Assembly: GCA_030529125.1 (NCBI GenBank)
Contig: JAUMXP010000083.1
Coordinates: 1 to 7,168 of the forward strand
Direction: 5' to 3'
Length of the DNA stretch: 7,168 bases
DNA from: Eubacteriales bacterium
GTDB taxonomy: Bacteria > Bacillota > Clostridia > Oscillospirales > Acutalibacteraceae
Below the pieces are notes generated by a model. That model made no database searches and was not told the DNA's origin. It saw nothing but the letters and a program-made list of their open reading frames with translations. The stretch's first letter is position 1. Every line of letters starts with the position of its first letter. Of this stretch, positions 6,359 to 7,168 are shown piece by piece. The position numbers were made by a program, and so were the translations under genes.

Positions 6359-7116
6359 TGGCAGTTGTATTTGATAAACCACATGCATTGGCAGATGTTC
6401 CTATGCACTACTGTCCTGGTTGCTTACACGGTATTGTACACCGTCTTGTTGCCGAGGTTATTGACGAGCTCGGTATCGAGGGCAGAACAATCGGTATTGC
6501 ACCGGTTGGTTGTTCAGTTATGGCATATAACTATTTTAATTGTGATATGATCGAGGCAGCTCACGGTCGTGCTCCTGCTGTTGCTACAGGTGTTAAACGT
6601 TCAGATCCTGAAAATAACATTGTATTTACATATCAGGGCGACGGTGACCTTGCTTCTATCGGTATGGCTGAAACAGTACACAGTGCTGCTAGAAACGAGA
6701 ATATCACAGTTATCTTTATCAATAACGCAATTTACGGTATGACAGGTGGTCAGATGGCTCCTACATCACTTCCTGGTCAGGTAACACAGACTTCTCCATA
6801 CGGACGTGATGTTAACCACTGCGGTTATCCTATCCGTGTTTGTGAGATGCTCAGTCAGCTTGAAGGTCCTGAGTACCTCGAGCGTGTTACAGTTAACTCA
6901 GTTAAGAACGTAAAGAACGCTAAAAAAGCTATCAAAAAAGCTTTCCAGAACCAGATCGATGGCAAAGGCTTCTCACTTGTTGAGGTTGTGTCTTCTTGTC
7001 CTACAAACTGGGGTATGACACCATCTGCTGCTCTTAAGTGGATTGATGATAATATGCTCCCATATTATCCACTCGGTGTTTATAAGGATAGATCAGCTAG
7101 TAAGGAGGAAGCATAA
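6358..7116 (+). CDS. vorA: 2-oxoacid:ferredoxin oxidoreductase beta subunit, TPP-binding
   Basis: This 252-residue subunit binds thiamine pyrophosphate through GDGDLASIG (94-102) and NNAIYGMTGGQ (122-132), the Mg-diphosphate motif of the family. CPGC (C19, C22), C51 in PVGCS and C214 in SCPTNWGM match the four cysteines that hold the proximal [4Fe-4S] cluster in POR/KOR beta subunits. The ATG shares one base with the alpha stop (TAATG), and GGAGGTG (6344-6350) is 7 nt upstream, so the start is firm and translation is likely coupled. The subunit works with alpha to cleave or form the 2-oxoacid at the TPP ylide. The symbol follows the methanogen scheme where VorA is the TPP subunit; other species use VorB or KorB for it. 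Length is normal for a beta subunit. Confidence 0.93.
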   Translation: MAVVFDKPHALADVPMHYCPGCLHGIVHRLVAEVIDELGIEGRTIGIAPVGCSVMAYNYFNCDMIEAAHGRAPAVATGVKRSDPENNIVFTYQGDGDLASIGMAETVHSAARNENITVIFINNAIYGMTGGQMAPTSLPGQVTQTSPYGRDVNHCGYPIRVCEMLSQLEGPEYLERVTVNSVKNVKNAKKAIKKAFQNQIDGKGFSLVEVVSSCPTNWGMTPSAALKWIDDNMLPYYPLGVYKDRSASKEEA

Positions 7117-7168
7117 TGGCTACTACACAGTTTTTATTTTCAGGTTTCGGTGGTCAGGGTATCCTCTT
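7116..7168 (+). CDS. 2-oxoacid:ferredoxin oxidoreductase gamma subunit, 3'-truncated by the window
   Basis: Only 17 codons are present, reading MATTQFLFSGFGGQGIL. The GFGGQGIL motif near the N-terminus is the hallmark of the POR/KOR gamma subunit, whose full length is usually about 180-190 residues. The ATG shares a base with the beta stop codon (TAATG), and AAGGAGG (7102-7108) lies 7 nt upstream. It completes the delta-alpha-beta-gamma set. Confidence 0.88.
   Translation, partial: MATTQFLFSGFGGQGIL

Noticed and set aside
1..7168. Mobile element, CRISPR array, phage or defence system
   Set aside because: No transposase, integrase, direct-repeat array, tRNA gene or att-like repeat was seen. 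The only long repeats are the paralogous ligase genes.

Overview
The window is a compact, single-direction (+ strand) metabolic locus of moderately low GC, with strong Shine-Dalgarno sites, a T-box leader and tightly packed genes. This suggests a strictly anaerobic Bacillota of the Clostridia, plausibly a gut or rumen Oscillospirales/Ruminococcus-like organism. The assignment is an inference from gene content and style; there is no rRNA or other marker gene here.

Layout. Bases 2-1747 hold the 3' part of an AMP-forming acyl-CoA synthetase gene. Its frame is open to the left edge, and the first residues match the tail of a cupin domain, so it is very probably a second copy of the fusion gene described next. 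Bases 1748-2096 are non-coding and hold a sigma-A-type promoter (TTGACA, 17 nt, TATAGT), a small palindrome over the -35 box, and a complete T-box riboswitch with Stem I, Stem II, pseudoknot, Stem III, antiterminator and terminator. Bases 2097-4385 encode a 762-residue protein that joins an XRE-type helix-turn-helix, a cupin domain and a full acyl-CoA synthetase. Then come a MinD/ParA-like P-loop ATPase of unknown role (4395-5060) and a thiamine-dependent 2-oxoacid:ferredoxin oxidoreductase of the VOR (2-ketoisovalerate) type: the 2x[4Fe-4S] subunit (5086-5292), alpha subunit (5297-6358), TPP-binding beta subunit (6358-7116) and the start of the gamma subunit (7116 to the edge).

How the parts may work together. 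The T-box fits valine best: GUA is in the specifier loop, and the antiterminator bulge UGGU is complementary to an ACCA tRNA end, which requires discriminator A. T-boxes switch genes on when a tRNA is uncharged. An operon of an acyl-CoA synthetase plus VOR that is induced by amino-acid shortage makes most sense in the synthetic direction. Isobutyrate (and relatives) would be activated to the acyl-CoA with ATP, then reductively carboxylated by VOR with reduced ferredoxin to 2-ketoisovalerate, the precursor of valine and leucine. Rumen bacteria are known to make branched-chain amino acids from branched-chain volatile fatty acids in this way. The fused HTH-cupin module adds a possible second control layer in which the ligase itself is a DNA-binding sensor, comparable in principle to BirA. 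The T-box, domain architecture and VOR subunits are read from the sequence; valine specificity, reaction direction and DNA binding are inference.
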